Shown one piece after another: positions 18,771 through 28,069 of a DNA stretch of 64,000 bases. A program made the position numbers and the translations under genes. The notes below the pieces were generated by a model. The model was not told the origin of the DNA. It ran no database searches and saw nothing but the letters and a program-made list of their open reading frames with translations. Source of the stretch: Spirosoma aureum (GTDB lineage: Bacteria > Bacteroidota > Bacteroidia > Cytophagales > Spirosomataceae); NCBI RefSeq assembly GCF_011604685.1, contig NZ_CP050063.1, forward strand, positions 8,535,001 through 8,599,000. Direction: 5' to 3'. Every line of letters begins with the position of its first letter. Positions within the stretch are counted from its first letter, which is position 1.

Positions 18771-18895
18771 AAGTTCATTCAAAAACACGTCTACAGAGCG
18801 TAAAATGCCCTGTTTTTTTCGAAGTGTGTGATTAATTTCACCGGTGCAAAGGAGCAATTACAGGAATCAGGTAAGTAGCCTATACTAGCGAAAAC

Positions 18896-19261
18896 ATGAT
18901 ACTACAACCGATCGATAACGAGTATGCCAAAAGGCTCATTGAGAAGCTGCTTGATGTCAACTCTGTAGAAGAGCGGTTATACTATGCCGGGCTCGCCAAT
19001 AAGTTGCTTGCGTTGGTTTCCTTAACGGGTAGCATTGATGAAACAGCGGCTATACTCGTTGCCGTTGTGAATCAGGCCTATTTGATAAATGAATCTACCG
19101 AATGGGTTGAGCAGGAACTCAGGTTTGAAGAGGGGGTAGCCAGTGTAGGAGACCGAAAATGGATGCTGCATGCTGAATTCAATACTGACGAAGACATCGA
19201 CCAGGCTCTCGACCTGTATAACATTAGGCTCAGGCGGAAAATAAAGACTGAGCTTTACTAG
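18896..19261 (+). CDS. Hypothetical protein, 121 residues
   Basis: ATG start, largely alpha-helical and acidic (EYAKRLIEKLLDVNSVEERL, AILVAVVNQAYLINESTEWV), ending in a basic run (NIRLRRKIKTELY). No signal peptide, transmembrane segment or known motif. I do not recognise a family. It sits between the ruined and intact dihydrofolate-reductase-family genes, convergent with the latter. Helix-rich composition and continuous codon usage favour a real cytoplasmic protein. Confidence 0.55.
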   Translation: MILQPIDNEYAKRLIEKLLDVNSVEERLYYAGLANKLLALVSLTGSIDETAAILVAVVNQAYLINESTEWVEQELRFEEGVASVGDRKWMLHAEFNTDEDIDQALDLYNIRLRRKIKTELY

Positions 19262-19346
19262 CGGTTAGCCTTCTTGATTGTCTTGAGCCCTCTTTCAGGA
19301 ACAGACCTGAAGGAATAGCATGAGTTAACGCGCTTTTGTAAGCTGC

Positions 19347-19913
19347 TCAGCGTGCCGCGTAATGCAACGTCACTACTCCCGACTCAAGTGTTTTTGATTC
19401 CAGTAATTTCAATAAACACATTTGCGTGGGGCTGTCGAACAGGCTGATACCTTGCCCGAGTATCACCGGATGCAGCGTCAATTTATACTCATCGATCAGT
19501 CCCAGATTCATTAGGCTTTTGGCTAGGCCAGGGCTGCCGAATATCACCAGATCTTTGCCAGGTTGTTGTTTAAGTTCGTTCACCTCTTCCACCACATTGG
19601 CATTGATCAGCGTCGTATTATTCCAATCGGCACTGGCTAATGTGGTTGAAAAAACGATTTTGGGAATCTGTTCCACCCATCGTGCATGATCAAGAGAATG
19701 TTTGTCCGCATTTGGATCGTTCAAAACGGTGGGCCAGTAACCTGCCATTAACTGATACGTATTCTTCCCATAGACAGGAGCGCCTACCGTTTTTATCAGC
19801 TCTTGGGCGAATTGTTGAAGTTCCTCATTGTAGGATAAAAAACCCAGCCCGCCGTCAATGTCTGAAGCAAAACCATCCAGGGAGATATGGGCGAACAAAA
19901 CTAACTTTCTCAT
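19347..19913 (-). CDS. Dihydrofolate reductase family protein (RibD C-terminal fold)
   Basis: 188 residues from ATG at 19913; an upstream start at 19931 would add six residues with no motif. It shows the fold's marks: MRKLVLFAHISLDGFASDIDG (strand A and nucleotide loop), APVYGKNTYQLMAGYW, KIVFSTTLASADWNN, LVIFGSPGLAKSLMNLGLID and LHPVILGQGISLF. Relatives of DfrA/RibD are NADPH-dependent reductases of unknown substrate, often annotated as YyaP/YwjB-like; true folate or riboflavin function is unlikely because it is outside any such operon. A decayed paralogue lies 600 bases away. Confidence 0.9.
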   Translation of the reverse strand: MRKLVLFAHISLDGFASDIDGGLGFLSYNEELQQFAQELIKTVGAPVYGKNTYQLMAGYWPTVLNDPNADKHSLDHARWVEQIPKIVFSTTLASADWNNTTLINANVVEEVNELKQQPGKDLVIFGSPGLAKSLMNLGLIDEYKLTLHPVILGQGISLFDSPTQMCLLKLLESKTLESGVVTLHYAAR

Positions 19914-20203
19914 GTTGTTTACTGTTTGCACAAAATTAATTCAGGTTAGGCAGGTTTATGAAGGCCAATCGCGACAATACAAGGGCGTTTTGCGACCATC
20001 CCCACCTGACCAAAACGAAGATTAGACCAGTGAGTAAGCCGGCAGAGTAACCATTCTTTAACCATTCTCATCTTGCAAAGGCCTAGTTACATTCTATGCA
20101 AATGAACATTTAACACATAGATGGTGAACCTTAAATGGCCTTCATGGGCAAACCAACGTTCACTTAAAAAAAGCGTCAGAAGGTGTTCACCAGCAAATGC
20201 TCG

Positions 20204-20629
20204 TTACTGAGTAGCACGTTTGGGGTGATGGCACTCCGTCCAATAGGCAATAATGGATGCTAACTGAGTTTTCCAGGCAGTGTAAGTGGACTTCTTTTCA
20301 AATAATCCCTGAATGGTTAATTCATAAGCTTCTTCGACCACTGGTTCTTCAACGGGGTGGGTCATGAACACGAATGGAATACACTTTTTGCGCAGGACGG
20401 GATCCTGATCGATTTGTTGTCGAAGCTCCAGGCCACTCATCCCCGGCATACTGATTTCGGAAATAATCAAAAAGGGAATCTGAGTTGTTGTCTTCAGATA
20501 GTCCAGGGCGGGTTGGCCGTTGGAAAAAACGACTACAGGATGAGGTAGGGCTAACTCCATCAAGGCTTGTTTAAACATGTCATGATCATCATCATCGGCG
20601 TCAATAAAAATGATGGGGTGTTCGTTCAT
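20204..20629 (-). CDS. CheY-like receiver with Glu at the phospho-acceptor site
   Basis: 141 residues from ATG at 20629, a single receiver domain with no output domain. The acidic pocket (FIDADDDDHDMF, residues 8-19), switch Thr (FVFMTH, T90) and conserved Lys (LFEKK, K112) are present, but the residue that normally accepts phosphate is Glu58 (IISEISMPGMSG) instead of Asp. Glu often mimics phospho-Asp, so the protein may be locked active or act as a phosphate-independent adaptor. Its relative at 21222-21650 on the opposite strand retains Asp59. No histidine kinase is nearby. Confidence 0.88.
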   Translation of the reverse strand: MNEHPIIFIDADDDDHDMFKQALMELALPHPVVVFSNGQPALDYLKTTTQIPFLIISEISMPGMSGLELRQQIDQDPVLRKKCIPFVFMTHPVEEPVVEEAYELTIQGLFEKKSTYTAWKTQLASIIAYWTECHHPKRATQ

Positions 20630-21221
20630 GGTAATCTGGGTTATAAAGTAAGGGTAAAACAAAAGCCCGGTTCAATACCGAGCTTTCCAAGTTTTTCTTT
20701 TTTTAACGTTGAGTGAAACGATATCGATCTATGGTAGAGCTACTCTAAAAGCAGCGAACAACTGAAGATAAAAACCCGTCCGTCATATCTTAAACTCAAA
20801 TCATGCCAACTAAATAATGAATAATTAACTGATTAATAATCAAACTTTTAACTATCGATATGAGCTTTGTTATTGATAAAAAACGATGACTTTTTTACCC
20901 AATTTTGTAGTCGCAAACTCCCAGTTTGCACCTGGTTTATGAGGCATTTTTCCCAGTGCCTCCCCTGACCAAGAAAGACGGTGTGAAGGCCATTAGGCGG
21001 TGGTTACTCAGCCTACCCGTATTTTGGTATATTTGTAGGATATGCCCACCCAGAATCGACTGATGGCTGTCGCTAACAGCAGGAAAGCAGGCCAAAATCG
21101 TACATACATTTGATTTATTACTGGTTCGTGAGTGGGATCACAAAAATTATCCAACCTAAGTATATGATAGTCAGGGCTTAGCTATGTAAAAATTGACGAG
21201 CCTGCTAATGTATCGATAACT
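20630..21221. other. Intergenic between divergent receivers; two small hairpins
   Basis: Nearly 600 bases, AT-rich around 20800-20900, holding the promoters of the two receiver genes. Two adjacent hairpins occur: GCAAAC/GTTTGC (20913-20929) and GAGGCA/TGCCTC (20941-20962). No open frame of note and no recognisable RNA gene. Confidence 0.4.
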
Positions 21222-21650
21222 ATGACGAGCAAAGCACCCATTTTGGTGATAGAAGATGATGAAGATGATCAACTCTTTATTCAGGAAGCCCTTAAAAGCC
21301 TGGCCATTGTGAATCCAGTCGTCTTTTTTAACAATGGCGTTATGGCAATTGAATACTTAATCGCTGCCCCTGAAGCTCCCTTAGTGATTCTAAGCGATGT
21401 CAATATGCCGGCCATGAACGGCATTGAACTTCGCCAGTTGATTGATTTGAATGAGTATTTGAAACTGAAATGTATCCCTTTCGTTTTTTTAACCACGGCA
21501 GCCGATCAGGGTCTGGTCAATACGGCCTACAGTATGACCATTCAGGGGTACTTTAAAAAAGAACGCACCTTTGTGGGTTTACAAGAACAGTTACGCTCGA
21601 TCCTTGATTACTGGGATAAGTGTTTACACCCAAATAGCAGTTTTAAGTAG
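21222..21650 (+). CDS. CheY-like single-domain response regulator
   Basis: 142 residues. Full set of receiver residues: acidic pair (VIEDDEDD, 9-16), phospho-acceptor Asp59 (VILSDVNMPAMNG), switch Thr (FVFLTT) and Lys (GYFKKE). No DNA-binding or enzymatic output, so it likely relays phosphate or binds a partner; similar stand-alone receivers are frequent in Cytophagales. It is a diverged paralogue of the Glu-substituted receiver on the other strand. The kinase is not in the window. Confidence 0.92.
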   Translation: MTSKAPILVIEDDEDDQLFIQEALKSLAIVNPVVFFNNGVMAIEYLIAAPEAPLVILSDVNMPAMNGIELRQLIDLNEYLKLKCIPFVFLTTAADQGLVNTAYSMTIQGYFKKERTFVGLQEQLRSILDYWDKCLHPNSSFK

Positions 21651-21654
21651 TCTA

Positions 21655-22161
21655 TGGAATCGCAGTACTAGTTTGTCCAGGAGATGATTATGAGACACTG
21701 GTGATGAAGCGGGAAGGCTTCGATATCGCTAACGCGTTTAACAAAATGGGTGAAGCGACTTTTTTGCTGAAATATTGGATACCCAGCGAAAAAACGATGA
21801 TCAAGCCGTCAATTGAACCTTGCAGGATGCTCAACCGGCACTGAAAACGACTCGTCAACGTGCGACAGAATGGAGTATCGATCCGCAACGAAATGGTATT
21901 ATGGGCTTTTCAGCAGGAATTCCAATGAGTTGCATGTCGATAGAACAACCCCATCGACCTCCCTTACGCATGAGGGTTATGACCCAGAGTATCCGTCAAA
22001 AATAGCCTTGTATTTTATGAGGGCCTGCTACAACATGGTATTCTAGCCGATATGCATTTGTACACCATAAGTGAAGACAACTTTGCCAAAACGCCGACCT
22101 TGGATGTGTGGTTTGGGCGTATTCGCCACTGGCTGAGCGAGAATGACCTGCGCAATCTGTA
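21655..22161 (+). pseudogene. Ruined acetyl-esterase/BD-FAE-type alpha/beta-hydrolase
   Basis: Fragments of one esterase in shifted frames: GIAVLVCPGDDYETLVMKRE (oxyanion strand, normally CPGGGY), FDIANAFNKMGEATFLLKYW, then after a frameshift near 21815 LQDAQPALKTTRQRATEWSI, DPQRNGIMGFSAG (nucleophile elbow) that ends early at a stop near 22005, and finally the C-terminal end (ADMHLYTISEDNFAKTPTLD, VWFGRIRHWLSENDLRNL, stop 22161). The start is also missing. The family deacetylates plant polysaccharides such as xylan; here it is non-functional. Confidence 0.75.
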
Positions 22162-22503
22162 ATTCATCAAAATTACAGAACGATAGGATTAAGTACAGCC
22201 TGGATTAATTAGCAAACGATTCCTACAGTATTGTCCACTTCTTTTCTTGACCAAATGGGACGCTACGTGCTACTCAGTGATATACCCTTACCTTTTTAAC
22301 TAGTAACTGAAATCGCTCATGAATAGGTCCGATTTGACGGATAACCAAGATCTGTACGTTCAATGGCGTTATACAAATGCAATCATAATTGTTTTCAGGC
22401 AAATAGCCCTTGGGTGTAATGGTAAAGGCGCTCCGATTTGAGCAGGTTTATATTATAACAGTATAAGTAAGCAAAATTTGAGCTTGCCGATTTTATGGAC
22501 TAA
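22162..22503. other. Intergenic, no gene supported
   Basis: Sequence between the ruined esterase and the end of the leftward GH2 gene. No open frame with recognisable content. A tRNA-like tract (22409-22445) does not fold into a full cloverleaf. No clear hairpin terminator for the GH2 transcript was seen directly after its stop. Confidence 0.4.
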
Positions 22504-24942
22504 TTACCGGACTATGATCATCAATTCCCCCGATTGTAAATCGGGAGAACTGGCTTTTAGCGTAATATTTCCCGGAATTCCCTGAGGGCGAACAATAGTT
22601 AAACATCGACCCCGAAATGTCTTTTTTTGAGGTTGCTGAAAACTACTCATATCCGTCGGATTCGCGTTGGCTACGCCCGCTAACTCGCCTACCCCCGCCA
22701 GTTGAAACGAAACCAGAAGGTCAGCTGAAGGAATCACAATACCTTGCTCATCGACTACTTCAATGGTAACGTAAGATAGTTCATTCCGATCAGGACGAAT
22801 TATCGATCGATCGGCAGTTAAGCGAAGGTGGTGCGGTTTTCCAGCAGTTCGTAGTTCAGCTGTGCCAGTCGGTTTTCCGTTTTCAAAACCGCTGGCTTTT
22901 AAAATGCCTGGCTCATAGGGTACTGTGAATGTAGCCGTAAGGCTGCTATCGGAGAGACGCTGTTCGCCTATGAGTTTGCCATTCAATTCCAGACGGACCA
23001 ACGGGCTACGGGAGAAAACACGTACCTGTAGTGGTTTGCCTTCGGCTCCTGGCCATGACCAACTTTGCTGTTCATCGGGCCAGCCCCAATTCGTAACGGT
23101 TTCTTTCATGCCGTCGGGAATGGGACTATGAACGGCTAGCGCAATGGGACGATTTCGCCAAACGACATCGCGGTAGTATGATTGGGGCTTTTTCGTCCCT
23201 ATCAAATCCAGATCACCGCACCAGGCATTGAACCAGGGCCACGGTAACACTGCTTTCGTGCTGTCTTTCTCGGGCCTGGGTTGAACAATCGTATGCCCGA
23301 TTGCTGTTTCGCCCATGTAATCCATGGCGGTCCAGACGAAATCACCGATGACGTAGGGGTGCTTTTCGACTTGCTGCCAGTTTTCAAACGCTTCTTTGGC
23401 AAACGTTTCCGTACCTACTATAATCCGCTCAGGATGGCGCTGATGATCTGATTCATTGTGCTTCCATTCGTAGTTATAGCCTCCCACATCCAGCAGCGCA
23501 AAAGCTTTGTCTGAATCTTCCCAGACTTTGCCAGGATGTTCCCAAAACACGCAAAGTGCCTCGGTGACCGGACGCGTAGGGTCTAACCGGTGCACTTCAT
23601 CAGCCAGTCTTTTAGTGATCTCCAGGCCAGATGGATCAGCACGCTCGTTGATTTCATTTCCGATGCTCCACAGAATAACAGAGGGATGATTCCGGTCGCG
23701 GTGAATCATCGCGGTCAAATCGCGTTGCCACCATTTGTCAAAAAAACGGTGATAGTCCTGTGGCTTTTTGGGCCGCTGCCACATGTCGAATGCTTCGTCG
23801 ATGACCAGCATTCCCAGTCGGTCGCATGCATCCAGCAGAGCGGGGGAAGGTGGATTATGGCTGGTACGCATGGCATTAAACCCATTGGCTTTTAATAGTT
23901 CTACTTTTCGCTCTTCAGCCCGGTCGATGGCTGCGGCCCCCAATGGTCCGTTGTCGTGATGAATGCAGCCACCTTTCAACAGTACGCGTTTCCCATTCAG
24001 CACAAAGCCTTGGTTAGCACTGAACTCAATCGAGCGGATGCCAAATGTGGTGGAAAGGCTATCCAGCCTTTTCTGTCCTGACAGAATTACTACGTTTGCT
24101 TTATACAAGTGTGGCGTTTCGGGTGACCATAGCTGCGGGTTCGTTACCGTTAACACCTGTTTGCTCTCGCCTTTGCCGTTGGCTATCACGGTTAAGGACT
24201 GCCGGGACGTAGTGCTTATGGGTTTACCGCTCGGGGTAATCAATGTAGTTTGCACAACAATCGGCATTGTCTTCCCACTTGCATTGTCAATCAACGTAGT
24301 AAGCTGCACCTGCGCTGACTTTCCGGTAACCTGGGTCGTTGTGATTGCTAGGCCTAATGGAGCGATATGCACGGGATCAGCGATGGTCAGCCAGACGTGC
24401 CGATAGATGCCCGACCCGGTATACCAACGGCTATTCTGGCCAATATTTTTTACGCGGACAGCCAGTACGTTCTTAGTTTCCGGCTGCGATAAGTAAGGGC
24501 TGAGATCATAGCTGAAAGGTGTGTATCCATAGGGATGATAGCCCAGATGGTGGCCATTCAACCACACATCCGTTTCGGTATAAGCGCCATCGAAATGAAT
24601 CAGAACCGTCTTTCCTTTTTCCGACGAAGTGAGCGTAAAGGATTTTCGATACCAGCCCGTTCCGCCGACGGTATAACCCGTGGACGTATTGCCAACACTG
24701 GTTCGTAAAAACGGGCCTGCTACCTGATCCGGGATCTGGTTCGGCAGATCTTCGATGCTCCAGTCGTGGGGCAGATCCAGTTTTCGCCAGCTAGCATCGT
24801 TGTAGGTGGCTTGTTCAGCCTGAACCGTGCTGTCTTTCAAAAAGCGCCAATCCGAATCGAAAAGCCGGGTCCGGGTGGGTTTCTGTTGCCCGATCGCATA
24901 GGTAGCAACAAGGACGTAACATGCGAAAATTATGCTTTTCAT
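22504..24942 (-). CDS. GH2 beta-galactosidase-like enzyme, exported
   Basis: 812 residues with a Sec signal peptide (1-~18). Domain order of GH2: jelly-roll sugar-binding (~25-185, RKLDLPHDWSIED and GWYRKSF), immunoglobulin-like (~190-300), TIM barrel (~300-600: KRVLLKGGCIHHDNGPLGAA, MRTSHNPPSPALLDACDRLG) with acid/base Glu430 in WSIGNEIN and nucleophile Glu512 in GTETFA, then a Bacteroidota-type DUF4982-like and a C-terminal Ig-like domain. Retaining exo-hydrolase of the beta-galactosidase/beta-glucuronidase group; galactose specificity is suggested by the neighbouring GH36-like gene but not proven. Starts 6 bases after the stop of that gene, so the two are co-translated. Confidence 0.93.
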   Translation of the reverse strand: MKSIIFACYVLVATYAIGQQKPTRTRLFDSDWRFLKDSTVQAEQATYNDASWRKLDLPHDWSIEDLPNQIPDQVAGPFLRTSVGNTSTGYTVGGTGWYRKSFTLTSSEKGKTVLIHFDGAYTETDVWLNGHHLGYHPYGYTPFSYDLSPYLSQPETKNVLAVRVKNIGQNSRWYTGSGIYRHVWLTIADPVHIAPLGLAITTTQVTGKSAQVQLTTLIDNASGKTMPIVVQTTLITPSGKPISTTSRQSLTVIANGKGESKQVLTVTNPQLWSPETPHLYKANVVILSGQKRLDSLSTTFGIRSIEFSANQGFVLNGKRVLLKGGCIHHDNGPLGAAAIDRAEERKVELLKANGFNAMRTSHNPPSPALLDACDRLGMLVIDEAFDMWQRPKKPQDYHRFFDKWWQRDLTAMIHRDRNHPSVILWSIGNEINERADPSGLEITKRLADEVHRLDPTRPVTEALCVFWEHPGKVWEDSDKAFALLDVGGYNYEWKHNESDHQRHPERIIVGTETFAKEAFENWQQVEKHPYVIGDFVWTAMDYMGETAIGHTIVQPRPEKDSTKAVLPWPWFNAWCGDLDLIGTKKPQSYYRDVVWRNRPIALAVHSPIPDGMKETVTNWGWPDEQQSWSWPGAEGKPLQVRVFSRSPLVRLELNGKLIGEQRLSDSSLTATFTVPYEPGILKASGFENGKPTGTAELRTAGKPHHLRLTADRSIIRPDRNELSYVTIEVVDEQGIVIPSADLLVSFQLAGVGELAGVANANPTDMSSFQQPQKKTFRGRCLTIVRPQGIPGNITLKASSPDLQSGELMIIVR

Positions 24943-24948
24943 AGTTGG

Positions 24949-27153
24949 TTATTGATAGACAAGAAAGCCATTCAGTAATGGATTATCCTGTAAACTCCTG
25001 TCCTTGATTATCAACAAACCGTTTTTCCATTCCCATGCGCTAAATGGCTTTTCGGCTTTATTGATGACGGCAACGACTTTCGCGGGCTTTTTTGCAAGTG
25101 GCAATTCCACAAAACCACCCTCACCCTCAAACGGAATCAACGCTAGTTTCTTTGTCTCAAAAATACTTTGCTCATCCTGCGAAATTAAGGCCCATCGTCC
25201 CTGCCACTTCATGTTCCGAATAACCGATTTGTCAAAGGGAACCGGGCTCTCTCGCAACGCCAACGCTGTCAGCCGGTTGTTTTCCAGACGACCCCAGCAA
25301 ATAGGTGCAGGCTCCTTTGACAAACTACCTTTCTGGCTATTGAGCCACAACGGTGTCCAGCCTACGCTCGTTCGGTGCCAGAGCGCCAGTGCCATGCGTT
25401 TGCTGATTTTCTGAATCGGCACCGGCGATCCGTCGTCCAGTTTACGAGGCAGCACCGCGCTCTGCCCACCAACGATAGCCGTATTGAGTAAAACCTCATC
25501 ATCAGCGTTCCAATCGTAGCCGCTTGATGCCGTAATGGCCATACGCTGCTGTCCGGCCAGCGAACTCCAGATGCTCCATTGTCCGTGACCTTCAACTTCA
25601 TGTCCACCCGCGTCACCCATGTCATCGAGTGCCAGTAGATTCTGGATTGGTCGAAACAAGGGATGAATCGAATAGTATTGAATCGTGATGTTCGGATTGA
25701 TTTCACGGGCCGCATCTGACACCAGCCTGAGAAGTGCATAGGCAAGATTCTCGCCCCGTAGAGCCGGATTTCGGGCTGTAGCAACATCAGGGCTGGGAAT
25801 GCCATAGCCGAAATCCAGTTTCAAAAAATCGGGTTTCAGTTCACGGACAATGGTTTGCGTCCGATTTCGAATCAACGCCACCGCTTTGGCCGAACTGGGA
25901 TCCAGACAGTAAAAGCCTTTCCCATGCGGATTCATATTCCAGGCGGTTTTTACGGGTTTACCATCGGTTCCACAGAGCAAATCATCAACTGTCAGACCAA
26001 ACTTTTCTGGTTCGCCCAACCAGATGATATTTTGCCAGTATCCGGTTTTCAACCCTTTAGAGCGAATGTAAGCCAGGTCTTCTTTATACTTTGGAAAACG
26101 CTGCTCATTCCAGATACCACTTCCCTGCGAACTTTCCCAGGAGTCGTCAATCGCCAGGATATCGGCTTTAAAATCCAGTGCTTTGTCGGTGATCGCCTTG
26201 AGATTGAAATCTCCATTTTTGAAGTCGCCCCAGGTATTCCAGACGTTGAGTTGATGATTGCCCTGCGCCGATGTAAACGGCCCGAACGAATCAAAATAGG
26301 CCTTATAGGCATCATAAGCCGTTGCTGCCCAGGTGATACGTAGCGGTTCGTTCCAAATCCGTTGGCTAGCCGTCGATTTACTCCACAAATCCTCCCGGTA
26401 GAGATACTGCAGACAACCATTTGACGACTGTATTTTATAGACCATAGCCGCATCGGGTATACTACCGGCACCCAGCACAATCCAGCCCGGCTGGTTACCC
26501 ATGGCGCAACTGTAGAAAGGACGCGGGAAAGCGGCTGCGTAGGGCGTTCCTAAACTCGGTCCGAAACTGCCCAGTGGTAATGCGGCATGGCCCAAATCCC
26601 ACATCCGAAAAAAGCTCTGGGTTGGATTTCCTTTTGCACTGGGAATGCATATCCCGGCGGCCTCCCAGTCCGGCCAGAACGGATACTCCTGCGTTGGCGC
26701 GCGAACTTTCTCCTCGGCGTTCATGAGCGACGTACCGAAATACATCGAAATCAATTTCGGGGGAGTGCCGTTCCAGTCAACGGTTACTCTCGTAATACGG
26801 ATCACACCTTGTGCGTAGTTAATTTCCAGGCTTCCGTTTCCCAACGTACCCAAAGTTAGCTTAACCATTCCCCCATTTTCCCGAAGATTACCAGCATCAA
26901 CAAGTGTCGCCTTAACGTATTGTCGCGTCCCCGATTCGGTTTGGAGCCAGAACGCAGGCAAAAGGCTCCCTTTCCAGAGTGTCTGCACTGGTTTCTCTTT
27001 ACGGAGCAAGGCCGAATCTTTAGCGATGTCCCAATAGAATTCGTAACCATCTGATTTCACCGAGAAAATGGTTCCGGCCAGTACCTTGCCGGATATGATG
27101 AGAAACAGGCAAACGTATAAACAGCTTTTGAAAAAGAGGAAGGAAGGCTTCAT
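24949..27153 (-). CDS. Clan GH-D (GH36/GH27-like) alpha-galactosidase, exported
   Basis: 734 residues, signal peptide 1-~26 (ending KVLAG). N-terminal beta-sandwich (~30-290), then a TIM barrel: QLNVWNTWGDFKNGDFNL, ILAIDDSWESSQGSGIWNEQ, GLKTGYWQNIIWLGEPEKFG, catalytic nucleophile in FLKLDFGYG (Asp447) and a likely acid/base Asp in LALDDMGDAGG. Such enzymes release alpha-linked galactose (or related sugars) with retention. The sequence departs from classic GH36, so a distinct specificity is possible. Fourth in the leftward unit PhyH, MFS, isomerase, this gene, GH2; a palindromic repeat separates it from the isomerase. Confidence 0.88.
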   Translation of the reverse strand: MKPSFLFFKSCLYVCLFLIISGKVLAGTIFSVKSDGYEFYWDIAKDSALLRKEKPVQTLWKGSLLPAFWLQTESGTRQYVKATLVDAGNLRENGGMVKLTLGTLGNGSLEINYAQGVIRITRVTVDWNGTPPKLISMYFGTSLMNAEEKVRAPTQEYPFWPDWEAAGICIPSAKGNPTQSFFRMWDLGHAALPLGSFGPSLGTPYAAAFPRPFYSCAMGNQPGWIVLGAGSIPDAAMVYKIQSSNGCLQYLYREDLWSKSTASQRIWNEPLRITWAATAYDAYKAYFDSFGPFTSAQGNHQLNVWNTWGDFKNGDFNLKAITDKALDFKADILAIDDSWESSQGSGIWNEQRFPKYKEDLAYIRSKGLKTGYWQNIIWLGEPEKFGLTVDDLLCGTDGKPVKTAWNMNPHGKGFYCLDPSSAKAVALIRNRTQTIVRELKPDFLKLDFGYGIPSPDVATARNPALRGENLAYALLRLVSDAAREINPNITIQYYSIHPLFRPIQNLLALDDMGDAGGHEVEGHGQWSIWSSLAGQQRMAITASSGYDWNADDEVLLNTAIVGGQSAVLPRKLDDGSPVPIQKISKRMALALWHRTSVGWTPLWLNSQKGSLSKEPAPICWGRLENNRLTALALRESPVPFDKSVIRNMKWQGRWALISQDEQSIFETKKLALIPFEGEGGFVELPLAKKPAKVVAVINKAEKPFSAWEWKNGLLIIKDRSLQDNPLLNGFLVYQ

Positions 27154-27173
27154 TCGGTGAGGTTAATAGTAAA

Positions 27174-27230
27174 ACAAACCTATAGGGTCTTTTTAAACCT
27201 ATAAGATCTTAGAGACCTTATAGGTTTGTG
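27174..27230. repeat. Palindromic intergenic repeat, copy 1
   Basis: AAACCTATAA and TTATAGGTTT arms (27194-27203 / 27218-27227) around GATCTTAGAGACC, preceded by an extra left arm (AAACCTATAGGGTCT). The same unit recurs, less perfectly, at 29477-29510. It folds into a strong hairpin. The last codons and TAA stop of the isomerase gene are contributed by this repeat. Confidence 0.75.
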
Positions 27231-28045
27231 GAAATTTCATACCGCTTGCGGAGAAACTCCATCATATACTGGTTTACGTCCCATTGATTGACCACGGACT
27301 GGCGCGTGTAGGGTTGCAGAAACATATAGGGTGGCGCTCCAAATTCAGGGGTGAACGTGCAAATGGGTCGGTCATTCTGCCGATGCAGGGCAACCACTCG
27401 ATCCCAAATGTCCAGATGGTGTTGTACCGCTTCCTGCCATTCCGGAGCGCGCGGGTCAGATACTTGCGGACCTTCTGTATAGCCAACCCGGCAGTGAATA
27501 TGATCGGTTCGGGAAATGGCCAGTGCAACCGCTTCCGGCTGATCATGGAGGAACGTTTCGGCGGTATTGAACCAATGCGAGATATCGAGTGTAATTCTCA
27601 GATTCGGCAATCGCCTGAGATAGGTATGGGTTATATGAGCCGCAAAACTGAACTTGCCCCGGTGGGTCTCATGAATGATCGGTACGTTGGTTTGAGCGGC
27701 AATCGAATCGGCCAGCTCGATCAGTTTTTCATTCTGGTCAATGCTGTAATAGTCCTTTCCGGTTTGGGTATTGATCAACAGCGGCCGGGCGGCCACCAAT
27801 GCCTGAAGCCTGTTCTCAAACTCCCAATAATGCTGGTCAAAATTAGTACAGACCGTTTCCCAGTGCTGGCCAATAAACTGAAGCCCCTGTTTTGCGAGCT
27901 CGTTTAACAGGATATCTCTTTCCCTCTCTTCAACTGGCATACTAGCCTCAATACCCTGATAGCCAGCCGCTTTTACACTTTGCAAAAACGCTTTCCAGGG
28001 CTTGTGTTCCTGGCCCCAGCGCGGGCAGAAAAAATGAACGTTCAT
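27218..28045 (-). CDS. Sugar-phosphate isomerase/epimerase (xylose-isomerase-like TIM barrel)
   Basis: 275 residues, no signal peptide, so cytoplasmic. AP-endonuclease-2-type TIM barrel: SVKAAGYQGIEASMPVEER, LQFIGQHWETVCTNF, a metal-ligand region PIIHETHRGKFSF, LRITLDISHWFNTAETF, HIHCRVGYTEGPQVSDPRAP and FTPEFGAPPYM. The fold interconverts ketoses and aldoses or epimerises them using a divalent metal. In this operon it probably processes the sugar delivered by the MFS porter. Its C-terminal residues (TNL, stop) are encoded by a palindromic repeat, suggesting the original end was replaced. Confidence 0.87.
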   Translation of the reverse strand: MNVHFFCPRWGQEHKPWKAFLQSVKAAGYQGIEASMPVEERERDILLNELAKQGLQFIGQHWETVCTNFDQHYWEFENRLQALVAARPLLINTQTGKDYYSIDQNEKLIELADSIAAQTNVPIIHETHRGKFSFAAHITHTYLRRLPNLRITLDISHWFNTAETFLHDQPEAVALAISRTDHIHCRVGYTEGPQVSDPRAPEWQEAVQHHLDIWDRVVALHRQNDRPICTFTPEFGAPPYMFLQPYTRQSVVNQWDVNQYMMEFLRKRYEISTNL

Positions 28046-28069
28046 GGGCTTAGTTAGGTGGGGTTAGCC

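Noticed and set aside
20913..20962. Two neighbouring small hairpins as a structured RNA
   Set aside because: Stems are only 6 bp and lack any known riboswitch or sRNA layout.
21813..22046. Short open frames over the ruined esterase as separate genes
   Set aside because: They are frame fragments of one decayed alpha/beta-hydrolase.
22409..22445. tRNA-like tract (GTGTAATGGTAAAGGC followed by a small stem)
   Set aside because: No acceptor stem, T-arm or 3' half could be paired.
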